This document shows positions 44,741 to 54,565 of a DNA stretch of 64,000 bases, piece by piece. A program made the translations under genes and the position numbers. The notes under the pieces were generated by a model that saw only the letters and a list, made by a program, of their open reading frames with translations, searched no databases and was not told the origin of the DNA. The stretch is from Rhodospirillales bacterium (GTDB taxonomy: Bacteria > Pseudomonadota > Alphaproteobacteria > Rhodospirillales > Casp-alpha2), in assembly GCA_021775095.1 (NCBI GenBank), contig JAJFII010000027.1, forward strand, positions 1-64,000. The letters run 5' to 3'. Positions within the stretch are counted from its first letter, which is position 1, and every line of letters starts with the position of its first letter.

Positions 44741-45682
44741 ATGCCTGCAGATCGACTACCGCCTCTGAACAGCCTGCGCGCCTTTAATGCTGCAGCCCGG
44801 CATATGAGTTTTCAGGACGCCGCAGCGGAACTTTTTGTCACCCCGGCGGCGCTCAGTTATCAAATTCGCCAGTTGGAAGAGCATTTGGGTGTGAAACTCT
44901 TTAACCGCCTCAACCGGGCGGTCGAGCTGACAGAAATGGGCAATTTGATCGCGCCGGGCATTCGCGAGGGTTTCGTTAAACTCAGCACCACCATACAACA
45001 GTTGCAGCGGCGCAAGGAAAGCAAAGTCCTGGTCATTTCGGCCGGCCCGGCGATAACCGCCAAATGGCTGGCACCCCGGCTCTATCGTTTCCTTAACACA
45101 CACCCCCACATTGACGCCCGGGTATCTTCAAGCATCAAAGTCGTCGATTTGGAACAGGAAGATGTCGATGTGGTGATTCGATTTGGCATGGGCATATATG
45201 AAAAATGCCGGGCGGAAAAATTATTTGACGAATATGTAACCCCCATGTGCAGCCCGGCTTTGATCAATGGCGAGCACCCGATTCGCACACCGGAAGACCT
45301 CAAGAGCCATACCTTAATTTTTGACGATACCCATTTGGGGTTTTTTGATCTGGCCGACTGGGCCATTTGGTTCGAGGAAGCCGGATTGCCGGGGGCGGAA
45401 GAGGGTCATGGAAAACTCCAATTTAACGTCGCCGATCACGCCCTGGACGCAGCCATCGCCGGCGCCGGTGTGGTTTTGGGCCGCATGGCATTGGCGCAGG
45501 GAGATCTTGATGCCGGGCGACTGGTCATGCCCTTTGATCTCAGGTTAAAGGCTGACTATTCGTTTTTCCTGGTGTATTTGGAAAACCGCGCCGATGACCC
45601 CAAAATCAAGGCGTTCCGCGATTGGTTGATGGACGAAATCAGCGGCACGACGGCCAACCAGGCACCGGGACCGGCGGTTTAA
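44741..45682 (+). CDS. LysR-family regulator, GcvA-like
   Basis: This 313-residue regulator opens with the GcvA-type pattern (LPPLNSLRAFNAAARHMSFQDAAAEL.VTPAALSYQIRQLE), a winged helix-turn-helix, followed by the LysR effector domain. GcvA-like regulators often control a divergent gene, here the small protein. Targets in the ccm operon, whose first gene starts 83 bases downstream, are also possible. The effector is unknown. Confidence 0.88.
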   Translation: MPADRLPPLNSLRAFNAAARHMSFQDAAAELFVTPAALSYQIRQLEEHLGVKLFNRLNRAVELTEMGNLIAPGIREGFVKLSTTIQQLQRRKESKVLVISAGPAITAKWLAPRLYRFLNTHPHIDARVSSSIKVVDLEQEDVDVVIRFGMGIYEKCRAEKLFDEYVTPMCSPALINGEHPIRTPEDLKSHTLIFDDTHLGFFDLADWAIWFEEAGLPGAEEGHGKLQFNVADHALDAAIAGAGVVLGRMALAQGDLDAGRLVMPFDLRLKADYSFFLVYLENRADDPKIKAFRDWLMDEISGTTANQAPGPAV

Positions 45683-45765
45683 AATTCGTGCCGCCGTACT
45701 TCTTTTTCCCCGTAGAATGGGTTAGGTTGATCGTCCTTGTCCTTTGCCTACGAAGATCCGGCCCC

Positions 45766-46398
45766 ATGGTACTTTTTTCTGGCGATAATCTACGGTGTTT
45801 CCGCGGTGAACGAACGGTTTTTGCCAATCTGTCGTTTTGCTGCCCTGGTGGTGGCGCGCTGCTCCTGCGCGGCCCAAACGGCACCGGAAAATCCACCCTG
45901 TTGCGTCTGATGGCCGGGTTGTTAAAAGCCGAAAACGGAACCATCGCCTGGGACGGTGCGGATATTGCCGACGAGCCGGAAGACCACAACGGGCGGCTGC
46001 ATTATGTCGGCCACGCGGATGCCGTCAAACCGGTCCTGACGGTCACGGAAAACATCTCCTTCTGGGCCGCCCTGCGGCCTCAGCAGGCGCAGATTTCCGA
46101 CGCGCTTGCAGCCTTTGGCATTGATTATCTGGCCGATGTGCCGGGGCGATTTTTATCGGCCGGACAAAAACGCCGGGTCACCCTGGCGCGGATCATTGCC
46201 TCGCCGGCCAGAATATGGCTGTTAGATGAACCGACGACGGCCCTCGACGCCGGTGCAATCGTTGATTTACAGCGGGAAATCGCCCGCCACCGGGCCAACG
46301 GCGGGATGGTCATTGCCTCGACCCATGCGGAAATCGGCCTTGCCGACGCCGAGATTCTCAACCTCGATGCCTTCCAACTCACGGAACAGGCCGCATGA
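45766..46398 (+). CDS. ccmA: Heme exporter ATP-binding protein CcmA
   Basis: CcmA is the ATPase of the CcmABCD complex that loads heme onto CcmE. This 210-residue ABC protein has Walker A GPNGTGKST, the signature LSAGQKRRVTLARI and Walker B IWLLDEPTTALD. The ATG at 45766 is preferred over the longer frame to 45622, which overlaps the LysR gene. The stop overlaps the ccmB start by 4 bases. Confidence 0.93.
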   Translation: MVLFSGDNLRCFRGERTVFANLSFCCPGGGALLLRGPNGTGKSTLLRLMAGLLKAENGTIAWDGADIADEPEDHNGRLHYVGHADAVKPVLTVTENISFWAALRPQQAQISDALAAFGIDYLADVPGRFLSAGQKRRVTLARIIASPARIWLLDEPTTALDAGAIVDLQREIARHRANGGMVIASTHAEIGLADAEILNLDAFQLTEQAA

Positions 46399-47063
46399 GC
46401 GGATTTTGGACGATCGTCAGAAGGGATCTGAAACTGGCCCAACGTCAGGGCATGGACAGTTACATGGTGGTCGCGTTTTTTGTTATCGCGGTTGTGTTGT
46501 TTCCCTTCGGCGTCGGCCCGGAAGCCAATATTCTGGCGCGGATCAGTTCCGGCGTCATCTGGGTGGCCGCTCTGCTGGCCGCCATGCTGTCTCTCGAGCG
46601 ATTGTTCCAAATTGACTTCGAAGACGGCAGCCTGGAACTCATGGCTTTGCAGCCGGTTCCCCTCGAGGTCGTTGTCATGGCAAAAATTACCGCCCACTGG
46701 CTGACCACCGGATTACCCCTGCTTGTTGCCACGCCCTTACTTGCGGTGTTCATGAACCTGCCCTATGAGGGGTTTTGGGTGCTCGTCCTGACGCTGGCCA
46801 TTGGCACACCAAGCCTCAGCCTCATTGGTGCCATCGGAGCGGCGTTGATCCTCGGCTCGCGGCGCGGCGGCGTGCTCTTGTCTCTGCTGATATTGCCCCT
46901 GTATATTCCCGTATTGATCTTTGGCGTTAGTGCGGTCGACGGTGCCATTAGTGGTTTATCGGTGAAAGCCCATCTGCTGATCATGGCCGGGTTATTGGTG
47001 GCCGCATTGCCGCTGTGCCCGTGGGCTGGTGCCGGGGCCATACGACAGGCCCTGGAGACATAA
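46395..47063 (+). CDS. ccmB: Heme exporter permease CcmB
   Basis: This integral membrane partner of CcmA has 222 residues with about six helices. The CcmB pattern is visible in MSGFWTIVRRDLKLA at the N-terminus and LERLFQIDFEDGSLELMAL after the second helix. It is translationally coupled to ccmA. A 115-bp A+T-rich gap separates it from ccmC, unlike the tight spacing elsewhere in the operon. Confidence 0.93.
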   Translation: MSGFWTIVRRDLKLAQRQGMDSYMVVAFFVIAVVLFPFGVGPEANILARISSGVIWVAALLAAMLSLERLFQIDFEDGSLELMALQPVPLEVVVMAKITAHWLTTGLPLLVATPLLAVFMNLPYEGFWVLVLTLAIGTPSLSLIGAIGAALILGSRRGGVLLSLLILPLYIPVLIFGVSAVDGAISGLSVKAHLLIMAGLLVAALPLCPWAGAGAIRQALET

Positions 47064-47086
47064 AGATGACACAATTTCGATCAATT

Positions 47087-47100
47087 TTGTGTTAGATCAA
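47087..47100. promoter_or_regulatory. FNR/FixK-like candidate site upstream of ccmC
   Basis: TTGTGTTAGATCAA fits TTGAT-N4-ATCAA with one half degenerate (TTGTG), as seen for Crp/Fnr-family sites. It lies in the only wide gap within the ccm operon, about 80 bp before the ccmC start, so an internal oxygen-responsive promoter is possible. A single imperfect match can arise by chance. Confidence 0.35.
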
Positions 47101-47178
47101 ACACGGCGTGCAAATAACCTGCTAAGTAACCTAAAATGAACCTGATTCCACTCCAAAATAATCAAAATATATACGGCA

Positions 47179-47946
47179 ATGATATTTCATAAGTACGCAA
47201 ATCCAAACCGGTTCTTAAAACTCGCCACGACCATCCAGCCGTGGGCAGCTGGCGCAACCGGGTTGTTTTTTGTCACGGGCCTGTATTTTGCGCTGCTGGC
47301 GTCACCGGGCGACTATCAACAGGGCGAGACCGTGCGCATCATGTACGTCCATGTGCCCGCCGCCTGGATGGCCATGTTCTGTTATACGGCGATGGCCATG
47401 GCCGCCGCCGTTGGTCTCATCTGGAAACACCCGGTCGCCGACCTGGCGGCCCGTTCAACCGCGCCCATTGGTGCCTGTTTCACGTTTTTGGCATTGTTTA
47501 CCGGATCCTTGTGGGGCAAACCCATGTGGGGAACCTGGTGGGTTTGGGATGCCCGCCTGACCTCCGTCCTCATCCTGTTTTTCCTGTATCTGGGATATAT
47601 GGCTTTGGCCAATGCATTCGACGACCCGGCACGGGGCAGCAAGGCGGCGGCGATCCTGGCTCTGGTCGGGGCGGTAAATGTTCCGGTAATCAAATTTTCC
47701 GTCGATTGGTGGAATACCCTGCATCAACCGGCCAGTGTGGTAAAAATCGGCGGTCCGGCCATCCATTCGAGCATGTTGGTGCCGTTGATCCTGATGGCCC
47801 TGGCCTTCAAAGCTTATTACATCTGGGTTTTGCTGATCCGAATTCGCGGCGAAATCAACGCCGGTAAAATTCGTGCTTTACGGTTGCGCCAGGTCCATGG
47901 CGGTCCGCCACCGATCGCCGCCCGTCCGTCACAGGGAGTGAATTGA
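47179..47946 (+). CDS. ccmC: Heme exporter protein CcmC
   Basis: This membrane protein presents heme to CcmE through its tryptophan-rich periplasmic loop, seen here as WGKPMWGTWWVWDARLTS. The 255-residue length and six predicted helices fit CcmC. The His ligands expected beside the W-rich loop appear as YVHVPAAW and IKFSVDWWNTLHQPAS. The ATG at 47179 is used, and the gene ends 1 base before ccmD. Confidence 0.94.
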   Translation: MIFHKYANPNRFLKLATTIQPWAAGATGLFFVTGLYFALLASPGDYQQGETVRIMYVHVPAAWMAMFCYTAMAMAAAVGLIWKHPVADLAARSTAPIGACFTFLALFTGSLWGKPMWGTWWVWDARLTSVLILFFLYLGYMALANAFDDPARGSKAAAILALVGAVNVPVIKFSVDWWNTLHQPASVVKIGGPAIHSSMLVPLILMALAFKAYYIWVLLIRIRGEINAGKIRALRLRQVHGGPPPIAARPSQGVN

Positions 47947-47947
47947 A

Positions 47948-48142
47948 ATGGAGACCTTGTGGGTTTATTTGCAGATGGGAGGTCACGGCGGATTTATCTG
48001 GGCCTCCTATGGGGCCGTGTTGGTGATTTTGTTTGGTCTGTGGCTCATCAGCCGTCGATTTGCCGGTGCCGTACAAACCGAACTGGCGGTTCTGGATCGG
48101 GATCGGCCCCATCGACAGGCGAGGCAAAACCGTGAAACGTAA
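47948..48142 (+). CDS. ccmD: Heme exporter protein CcmD
   Basis: This single-helix membrane protein (64 residues: helix at about 16-36, then a basic tail) stabilises CcmE in the CcmABCDE complex. MGGHGGFIWASYG is characteristic of CcmD. The coding sequence overlaps ccmE by 11 bases. Confidence 0.85.
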   Translation: METLWVYLQMGGHGGFIWASYGAVLVILFGLWLISRRFAGAVQTELAVLDRDRPHRQARQNRET

Positions 48143-48581
48143 ACACAAACGACTGACCTTTGTTGGTATCGCGCTGCTTTTGCTGGGCACGGCCGCCGCC
48201 TTGATCCTCACGGCGTTTGAGGACAACATTGTATTTTTTTACAGCCCGACGGATTTGATTGACAAGAACCCGGGGCCGGATCGCCGCCTCCGTTTGGGCG
48301 GACTTGTTGAAGAAAACTCCGTCGACAAACAGGGCGGCGGGCAGGTCGTGTTCCGGGTGACGGATACCGCCAAAACCGTGAACGTCCGTTTTAAGGGGCT
48401 GCTGCCTGATCTGTTCCGCGAAGGACAGGGGGTTGTCGCCGAAGGCCGGTTCATCAAAGGCGTCTTTGTCGCCGACGATGTCCTGGCAAAACACGATGAA
48501 AATTATATGCCGCCGGAAGTCGCAGAAGCGTTAAAAAAGTCCGGACAATGGCAGGGCACGGAAAAGGCAAAATCACAATGA
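48132..48581 (+). CDS. ccmE: Cytochrome c-type biogenesis heme chaperone CcmE
   Basis: CcmE is a membrane-anchored periplasmic chaperone that carries heme covalently on a histidine. Here that residue is His121 in VLAKHDENYMPPEV. The GTG at 48132 starts a basic segment (KRKHKRL) and one transmembrane helix, followed by an OB-fold domain, giving 149 residues in all. It overlaps ccmD at its start and ccmF at its end (4 bases). Confidence 0.94.
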   Translation: MKRKHKRLTFVGIALLLLGTAAALILTAFEDNIVFFYSPTDLIDKNPGPDRRLRLGGLVEENSVDKQGGGQVVFRVTDTAKTVNVRFKGLLPDLFREGQGVVAEGRFIKGVFVADDVLAKHDENYMPPEVAEALKKSGQWQGTEKAKSQ

Positions 48582-50569
48582 CCGCAGAACTCGGACACTT
48601 CGCTCTCATCCTGGCAATGTTTATTGCCATGGTTCAGGCCACCCTGCCGTTGATCGGTGCGCAAAAAAACCTGCCGGTATGGATCGAATTGGCCAATCCC
48701 GCTTCTTATTTACAACTCGCCCTGACAACCTTCGCCTTCGGTTGCCTGATCCATGTCTATCTGATTTCTGATTTTACGGTGGTTAACGTCGTGCAAAACT
48801 CGCACACGGCAAAACCGGTTCTCTACAAAGTGGCGGGGGCCTGGGGCAACCATGAAGGATCGCTTTTGTTGTGGGTTTTTATTCTGTCGTTGTTCGGTGC
48901 GGCGGTCGCCCTGTTTGGCCGCAATCTGCCACCGGCGTTCAAGGCCCGAGTGCTTTCCGTGCAGGCGATGATCGCCATCGGATTTTATTTATTTATGCTT
49001 TTCACCTCAAACCCGTTCGAGCGGGTAACCCCGGCGCCGCTCAATGGAACGGACTTAAACCCGCTGTTGCAGGATCCGGGATTGGCCTTCCACCCGCCCA
49101 TGCTGTATCTCGGGTATGTGGGGTTTTCCATCGCCTTTTCCTTTGCCATCGCTGCCCTGATCGAGGGTCGGGTCGATGCGGCCTGGGCCCGTTGGGTCCG
49201 CCCCTGGACTCTGGCCGCCTGGGTATTTCTCTCCGGTGGCATCGCCCTGGGTTCCTGGTGGGCCTATTATGAGCTGGGTTGGGGCGGCTGGTGGTTTTGG
49301 GATCCGGTGGAAAACGCCTCCTTTATGCCGTGGCTTGCGGGAACAGCGCTTTTGCATTCGGCCGTTGTTGTCGAAAAACGCGACACCCTCAAAGGCTGGA
49401 CGGTGCTGTTGGCAATCGTTGCCTTTTCCATGAGCCTGCTGGGGACCTTTATTGTGCGGTCCGGGGTTCTAACATCGGTCCATGCCTTTGCCACCGATCC
49501 GGCGCGTGGGGTCTTCATTTTGCTTCTCCTAGCAACTGTCATCGGCGGTTCCCTTGCCCTGTTTGCCTGGCGCGGCCCGCAATTAAAAAGTTCCGGCGTG
49601 TTTCAACCGATCTCCCGGGAAGGAGCGTTGCTGTTTAATAACCTGGTGATGACCACGGGACTGGCAGCGGTCCTGCTGGGAACCCTGTATCCGCTGTTCA
49701 TCGATGTGGTTGGCGGCGCAAAAATTTCCGTTGGCGCACCGTTTTTTAATGCGGTCTTCCTGCCACTGATGATGCCGATGATTGTTGCCATGGCGGCGGG
49801 CCCGTTCCTCAACTGGAAACGCGGCGATTTGATGCCGGCCCTGGGCCGCCTGCGGTTTGCCTTTATCCTGGCGCTGGTCGCCGGGGCCGCCGCCTGGTCG
49901 GTCGAAACAGGCGGGTCCTTTATGGGGGTTATCGGCATCGCCCTGGCCGTCTGGCTGGCTGCCGGGGTGCTGGCCGAAATCACCGAACGGGTGCGCCTGT
50001 TCAAGGCACCACCAGCCCAATCCCTGCGCCGCCTGAGGCGCATACCGCGCGCAACCTGGGGCATGTCACTGGCCCACTTCGGCATGGCCCTGGTGATTGC
50101 CGGCATGGCCGGGGCCGGCGGCTGGAAGGAGGAAAGCATTCAATCCATGAAACCGGGAGAAATCGTTCATGTGGGCGGATATGACTACCGGTTCGATGGT
50201 GCCCGCAAGGCAGAAGGCCCTAATTATGACCTGGTTTTGGGGACGTTTAGTGTGTTTAAGGACGGCGATCTTTTTGTTGTCCTGAACCCTGAAAAACGGT
50301 TCTATCCGGTAACCCAAATGCCAACGACGGAAGCGGCAATTCACACCACATTGATGGGTGACTTGTATGCGGTGATCGGTGACGAAGAGGGTACCGATGG
50401 CAAGTATGTTACCCGCATTTATTACAACCCGCTGGTTGTCTGGATGTGGATTGGCACCCTGGTGATGATGTTTGGTGGCGGTTTGAGCATTTCGGATCGC
50501 CGTCACCGGGTCGGTGTGCCGCATCGTCGACAGCCCCTCGCCCCGGCGGCCACGGTGCCCTCTTCATGA
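48578..50569 (+). CDS. ccmF: Cytochrome c heme lyase subunit CcmF
   Basis: CcmF is the large membrane protein (663 residues) of the CcmFGH ligase that attaches heme to CxxCH apocytochromes. It has the WWD-domain signature WGGWWFWDPVENASFMPW and around 14 helices. The ATG at 48578 overlaps the ccmE stop; the stop overlaps the ccmG start. These enzymes would mature the two-heme protein encoded at 26814. Confidence 0.95.
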   Translation: MTAELGHFALILAMFIAMVQATLPLIGAQKNLPVWIELANPASYLQLALTTFAFGCLIHVYLISDFTVVNVVQNSHTAKPVLYKVAGAWGNHEGSLLLWVFILSLFGAAVALFGRNLPPAFKARVLSVQAMIAIGFYLFMLFTSNPFERVTPAPLNGTDLNPLLQDPGLAFHPPMLYLGYVGFSIAFSFAIAALIEGRVDAAWARWVRPWTLAAWVFLSGGIALGSWWAYYELGWGGWWFWDPVENASFMPWLAGTALLHSAVVVEKRDTLKGWTVLLAIVAFSMSLLGTFIVRSGVLTSVHAFATDPARGVFILLLLATVIGGSLALFAWRGPQLKSSGVFQPISREGALLFNNLVMTTGLAAVLLGTLYPLFIDVVGGAKISVGAPFFNAVFLPLMMPMIVAMAAGPFLNWKRGDLMPALGRLRFAFILALVAGAAAWSVETGGSFMGVIGIALAVWLAAGVLAEITERVRLFKAPPAQSLRRLRRIPRATWGMSLAHFGMALVIAGMAGAGGWKEESIQSMKPGEIVHVGGYDYRFDGARKAEGPNYDLVLGTFSVFKDGDLFVVLNPEKRFYPVTQMPTTEAAIHTTLMGDLYAVIGDEEGTDGKYVTRIYYNPLVVWMWIGTLVMMFGGGLSISDRRHRVGVPHRRQPLAPAATVPSS

Positions 50570-51120
50570 CAAAAAAGCAGATATTTTTTATCGCACCGCT
50601 GTTGGTGTTTTTGGTCCTGGTCGGATATTTTGCCGTCGGTCTGACCCGGGACCCCAGCGTATTGCCGAATATGCTGGCGGGCAAACCGGTGCCGGAGTTT
50701 TCCCTGGTACCGCTGCAGGGTCGGGATTCCGTAGGTTTTAAGAACACCGATCTGCTGAACGATATCACTCTGGTCAATGTGTTTGGCTCGTGGTGTGTCG
50801 CCTGCCGGGTGGAACATCCGTTTTTAATGGCCCTAAAAAAACAAAACCTGATACCCATCCACGCCATTGACTGGCGTGAAGAAGACAAACAGGCAGGTCC
50901 GCAGTGGTTAAAAAGATATGGCGATCCCTATAGCCGAGTGGGCGACGACCCCAAAAGCCGGGCCGCCATTGCCTTTGGTGTCACCGGTGCGCCGGAGACC
51001 TTTCTGGTCGACAAAAAGGGCGTCGTTCGCTTCAAATACATTGGTCCCCTGAATGACGAGGCGTGGCGCACCCAACTGCAGCCGCTGATCGAAAAACTAC
51101 GTACTGAAAGCCCATCCTGA
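50566..51120 (+). CDS. ccmG: Thiol:disulfide interchange protein CcmG (DsbE)
   Basis: This membrane-anchored periplasmic thioredoxin-like protein (184 residues) keeps apocytochrome cysteines reduced. The anchor is an N-terminal helix (residues 5-25), and the active site Cys77-x-x-Cys80 is in [11 protein letters not shown]. The family cis-Pro region is ...[14 protein letters not shown]. It overlaps ccmF by 4 bases and precedes ccmH by 1 base. Confidence 0.93.
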   Translation: MTKKQIFFIAPLLVFLVLVGYFAVGLTRDPSVLPNMLAGKPVPEFSLVPLQGRDSVGFKNTDLLNDITLVNVFGSWCVACRVEHPFLMALKKQNLIPIHAIDWREEDKQAGPQWLKRYGDPYSRVGDDPKSRAAIAFGVTGAPETFLVDKKGVVRFKYIGPLNDEAWRTQLQPLIEKLRTESPS

Positions 51121-51121
51121 C

Positions 51122-51598
51122 ATGCGATTTTATCTGTGCGCCTTGTTATTTGTTGTTTTTTGGTCGCCCGCCGGCCTTGCGGTTAACCCGGACGAAATTC
51201 TTAAGGACCCGGCCCTGGAAGCCCGCGCCCGCGACATCTCCAAAGGCCTGCGCTGCCTGGTTTGTCAAAATCAATCGATTGATGATTCCGACGCGTCCCT
51301 GGCCAAGGATCTCAGGGTATTGGTGCGCGACCGACTGCGGGCCGGCGACAGCAATGAACAGGTCGTCACTTACGTAGTTTCCCGCTATGGCGATTTTGTT
51401 CTGTTAAAACCACCCTTTAACAGCGCCACGTTGATCCTGTGGGTCGGCCCGTTTTTACTGGTGATCGCAGGGTTGATTGCCATTGCATTGTTTTTTCGAA
51501 AAAACCAAACGACCGCCGCACTGCCGACCGGTGCCAAACCGTTGAGCAAAGCTGAAGAAAAGCGGCTGGCAGACCTGTTGGCGGAGGCCGAACAATGA
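51122..51598 (+). CDS. ccmH: Cytochrome c-type biogenesis protein CcmH
   Basis: This is the short (158-residue) form of CcmH: signal peptide, then [14 protein letters not shown] with Cys45 and Cys48, then one C-terminal helix. It reduces apocytochrome or CcmG-linked thiols. The second domain, which E. coli fuses to this protein, is the separate ccmI gene here, overlapping by 4 bases. Confidence 0.94.
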   Translation: MRFYLCALLFVVFWSPAGLAVNPDEILKDPALEARARDISKGLRCLVCQNQSIDDSDASLAKDLRVLVRDRLRAGDSNEQVVTYVVSRYGDFVLLKPPFNSATLILWVGPFLLVIAGLIAIALFFRKNQTTAALPTGAKPLSKAEEKRLADLLAEAEQ

Positions 51599-52767
51599 CC
51601 CTAGTCTGGATCCTCATTGGGCTTATGATTTTATTGGCACTGGTCCTGATGGTGATGCCTCTTGTGCGCTGGCGCCCGACCCCGTCGCGGGCCCGCGCGA
51701 CCTATGATGTTGCCGTCTATAAGGACCAGTTAAAAGAAGTGGAACGGGAACATGAACGGGGCTTATTGACCCCGGAACAGGCGGAAACCGTCAAAATTGA
51801 ATTGCACCGAAAATTGCTGGCGGCGGCCGGGTCCGGCCCGGCGCAAACCGGTACCTCATTGCCAGGCAGTCCTTCACCCTTGCTCACGGCCCTTGGTGTC
51901 CTGTTATTTTTGGGCGTCGGCTCGCTGGGTTTGTATGGCTATCTGGGTACGCCAACACTGGATAATCTAGCCTACGCAGAACGCAATATTGAAGAAGAGC
52001 AGCAGGCCCAGGGCAATCCCGGTGCCCTTGCCGAAATGTCAAAGCTGGTCGACCGTCTGGAACAACGATTGGCAGCCGACCCGGAAAACCTGGAGGGTTG
52101 GTTGATGCTTGGACGGTCGGCGGTTTCCTTGGGTCAATATCCGCGCGCCGTCAGGGCCTATGAACAGGCCGTCGCCCGTGCGCCGGAAGACCCGCAGGTT
52201 CTTGTCGACTACGCAGAAACGGTGATCTTCCTGAACGCAGGCCGGGTTTCCAACGAAGCCGTGCAAACCCTCGAAAAAGTCCGTCGGTTAAATGCCGCAC
52301 AACCAAAAGCCCGTTATTATATGGCCCTCGGGCAAGCCCAGTCGGGTTATTTGAAAAATGCCGTGCAGGAATGGGTCGACCTGTTGGCCATATCCCTGCC
52401 CGACGCGCCGTGGTTAGCGACGGTGCGGGCGCAAATTGACGCGGCGGCAAACGAAGCCGAAATTGATTTAAAGACTATTCAGCCGTCGGCTGAGGCGCTC
52501 AGGATCGGAGCCGATCTTCGGAAACTGGCATCGGCTCAATCCACTGGCCCGGGACCGAGCGCAGAAGACGTGGAAGCGGCGGGTCAAATGACCGCCGAAG
52601 ACCGCCAGCAAATGATCCGATCCATGGTCCAACGGCTGGCCGATCGTCTGCAAGAAAACCCCGAGGACCGCCCGGGATGGCTCAAGCTGGCAAATGCCTA
52701 TAAGGTATTGGGCGAAACCGAAAAAGCCGATCATGCCCTGGCGCAGGCCGCCAAATTGGCCAACTGA
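51595..52767 (+). CDS. ccmI: Cytochrome c biogenesis protein CcmI
   Basis: This apocytochrome chaperone has 390 residues. Two N-terminal helices (residues about 4-22 and 95-115) flank a conserved segment with [11 protein letters not shown]. The rest is a periplasmic TPR-containing domain ([30 protein letters not shown]...). It closes the operon. The 168-bp gap after it holds a G/C-rich imperfect hairpin at about 52807-52829 and no gene. Confidence 0.9.
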   Translation: MTLVWILIGLMILLALVLMVMPLVRWRPTPSRARATYDVAVYKDQLKEVEREHERGLLTPEQAETVKIELHRKLLAAAGSGPAQTGTSLPGSPSPLLTALGVLLFLGVGSLGLYGYLGTPTLDNLAYAERNIEEEQQAQGNPGALAEMSKLVDRLEQRLAADPENLEGWLMLGRSAVSLGQYPRAVRAYEQAVARAPEDPQVLVDYAETVIFLNAGRVSNEAVQTLEKVRRLNAAQPKARYYMALGQAQSGYLKNAVQEWVDLLAISLPDAPWLATVRAQIDAAANEAEIDLKTIQPSAEALRIGADLRKLASAQSTGPGPSAEDVEAAGQMTAEDRQQMIRSMVQRLADRLQENPEDRPGWLKLANAYKVLGETEKADHALAQAAKLAN

Positions 52768-52935
52768 CAAAGGCCTTGCCGGTGGATTTAGAAGCTTTTG
52801 ACGTCCCGCCTCGGAACCGGGGTCCGGGAGGTTGATGCCCTTGCATCTGGCCATTAGGTGAAATCAGGTCTGGCTTGCAGGCTCTGGTAATGGCGTTATA
52901 ACCATTTCAAATTTTGATGTTGCGGGGCAAATTCA

Positions 52936-54132
52936 ATGACAAACTACAAAACGATTGATGACTTGGACGTGGTCGGCAAATGTGTTTTGGTGCGGTGTGA
53001 CCTGAACGTTCCCATGCAAGCTGGCACGATTACCGATTCAACCCGGATTGAGCGTTCCCTAAAAACCCTCATTGAGCTTTCAGACAAAGGTGCCCGGGTT
53101 GTTGTCTTGTCGCATTTTGGCCGACCGAAAGGGTCCATCGTCGCAGACATGTCCCTGCAGCCCATCGCCATGGCTCTGTCCCAGGCCCTGCAAAAACCCG
53201 TCGCCTTTGCCTCTGACTGTATTGGTCCGGCGGCGGCCCAGGTGGTTGACGCCATGGCGGACGGCGATATTACCGTGCTTGAAAATTTGCGGTTTCATGC
53301 CGAAGAAGAGGCCAACGACGTTACTTTTGCTGGTCAATTGGCCCTGTTAGGCGATGTTTTTGTCAATGATGCCTTCTCCTGTGCCCATCGCGCCCATGCA
53401 TCAACCGAAGCCCTCGCCCGCATATTACCGGCGGCGGCGGGTCGTTTGATGCAGGCCGAACTCGATGCCCTGTCCGGCGCTCTGGAAAACCCCGAACACC
53501 CAGTTGCGGCCCTGGTTGGCGGCGCAAAAATCTCTACAAAAATGGAGGTTCTTGGAAATTTGGTTTCGAAAACCGACATGGTTATCATCGGCGGAGCCAT
53601 GGCGAATACGTTTTTATATGCCCAGGGAATCGACGTTGGCAACTCGCTTTGTGAAAAGGATATGGCCGACCAGGCCCGCGAGATCTTGGACCGCGCTGCA
53701 GAATCCGGATGTGAGGTTCTCCTGCCCATGGATGCCGCTGTGGCTGAAAGGTTTGCGGAAGGTACAAACCACCGCCATGTGACCCTGGATGCGATCCCCA
53801 AGGAATGGATGATATTGGATATTGGCCCGGCGTCCATTATGGATCTGACAAACCGCCTGGCGGAATGCAAAACATTGGTATGGAACGGTCCTCTCGGTGC
53901 TTTCGAGGTTTCGCCGTTTGACGTTGGAACCAACGCCATTGCCCGGGAGGCCGCCCGCCTGACAAAAGCCGGTCGTCTGCTTTCCGTGGCCGGTGGTGGT
54001 GATACGGTTTCGGCACTTGCCAATGCCGGAGTAACCAATGCCTTTTCCTATATATCGACGGCCGGCGGTGCCTTCCTGGAGTGGCTGGAGGGAAAAGAAC
54101 TTCCTGGGGTTGCCGTCCTCAAGAATGGATAA
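52936..54132 (+). CDS. pgk: Phosphoglycerate kinase
   Basis: This glycolytic enzyme transfers phosphate from 1,3-bisphosphoglycerate to ADP. The 398-residue protein has the N-terminal VLVRCDLNVPMQ, SHFGRPKG and the ATP-binding LVGGAKISTKM, and the Gly-rich C-terminal SVAGGGDTVSALANAG. Both halves are intact. A small membrane protein gene follows after 19 bases. Confidence 0.96.
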   Translation: MTNYKTIDDLDVVGKCVLVRCDLNVPMQAGTITDSTRIERSLKTLIELSDKGARVVVLSHFGRPKGSIVADMSLQPIAMALSQALQKPVAFASDCIGPAAAQVVDAMADGDITVLENLRFHAEEEANDVTFAGQLALLGDVFVNDAFSCAHRAHASTEALARILPAAAGRLMQAELDALSGALENPEHPVAALVGGAKISTKMEVLGNLVSKTDMVIIGGAMANTFLYAQGIDVGNSLCEKDMADQAREILDRAAESGCEVLLPMDAAVAERFAEGTNHRHVTLDAIPKEWMILDIGPASIMDLTNRLAECKTLVWNGPLGAFEVSPFDVGTNAIAREAARLTKAGRLLSVAGGGDTVSALANAGVTNAFSYISTAGGAFLEWLEGKELPGVAVLKNG

Positions 54133-54151
54133 TTAACTCGAAAAGAGATCC

Positions 54152-54565
54152 ATGCCCGCAAGCTTTGTTCCTGTTAATGCACTTGGAGTTCTCTGTGCCA
54201 TTGGCTATGCGGGTTATGCAACAACCCCGTCTCACATCCCCTGGGGCGGCTACGTCGCTACAATCTTGTTTTTTGTTGCGGCCGTTACTCCCATGGTACG
54301 CGAATACCGGCGCCTGAATGTCGGTTTCCGTGACATAGAAAGCAGTTATCTGGACAACCGTCGGCGCGACCATTCGCCGCCAAAACAAGAACTCATAGAG
54401 CCAACCGCGCCTTCCGCGCGGTTTAGGACCGACCGCAAAGGTTCCAATCGTTGGCTCTATCTGGTGACGGCCCTGGCCATCATTCTTTTAATCGGCGATA
54501 TCACCTATCGGCAAATGACCCGGCCCGTTCAATCGGACTCGGCGGATCACATCCGTAACTTTTAG
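54152..54565 (+). CDS. Hypothetical membrane protein, 137 residues
   Basis: I do not recognise this protein. Two hydrophobic helices are visible at about residues 10-28 and 33-47, then a charged middle ([24 protein letters not shown]...), and a third helix at 107-120 near the C-terminus. It follows pgk closely. Its stop overlaps the stop of the convergent histidine kinase gene by 4 bases. Codon use is consistent with a real gene. Confidence 0.6.
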   Translation: MPASFVPVNALGVLCAIGYAGYATTPSHIPWGGYVATILFFVAAVTPMVREYRRLNVGFRDIESSYLDNRRRDHSPPKQELIEPTAPSARFRTDRKGSNRWLYLVTALAIILLIGDITYRQMTRPVQSDSADHIRNF

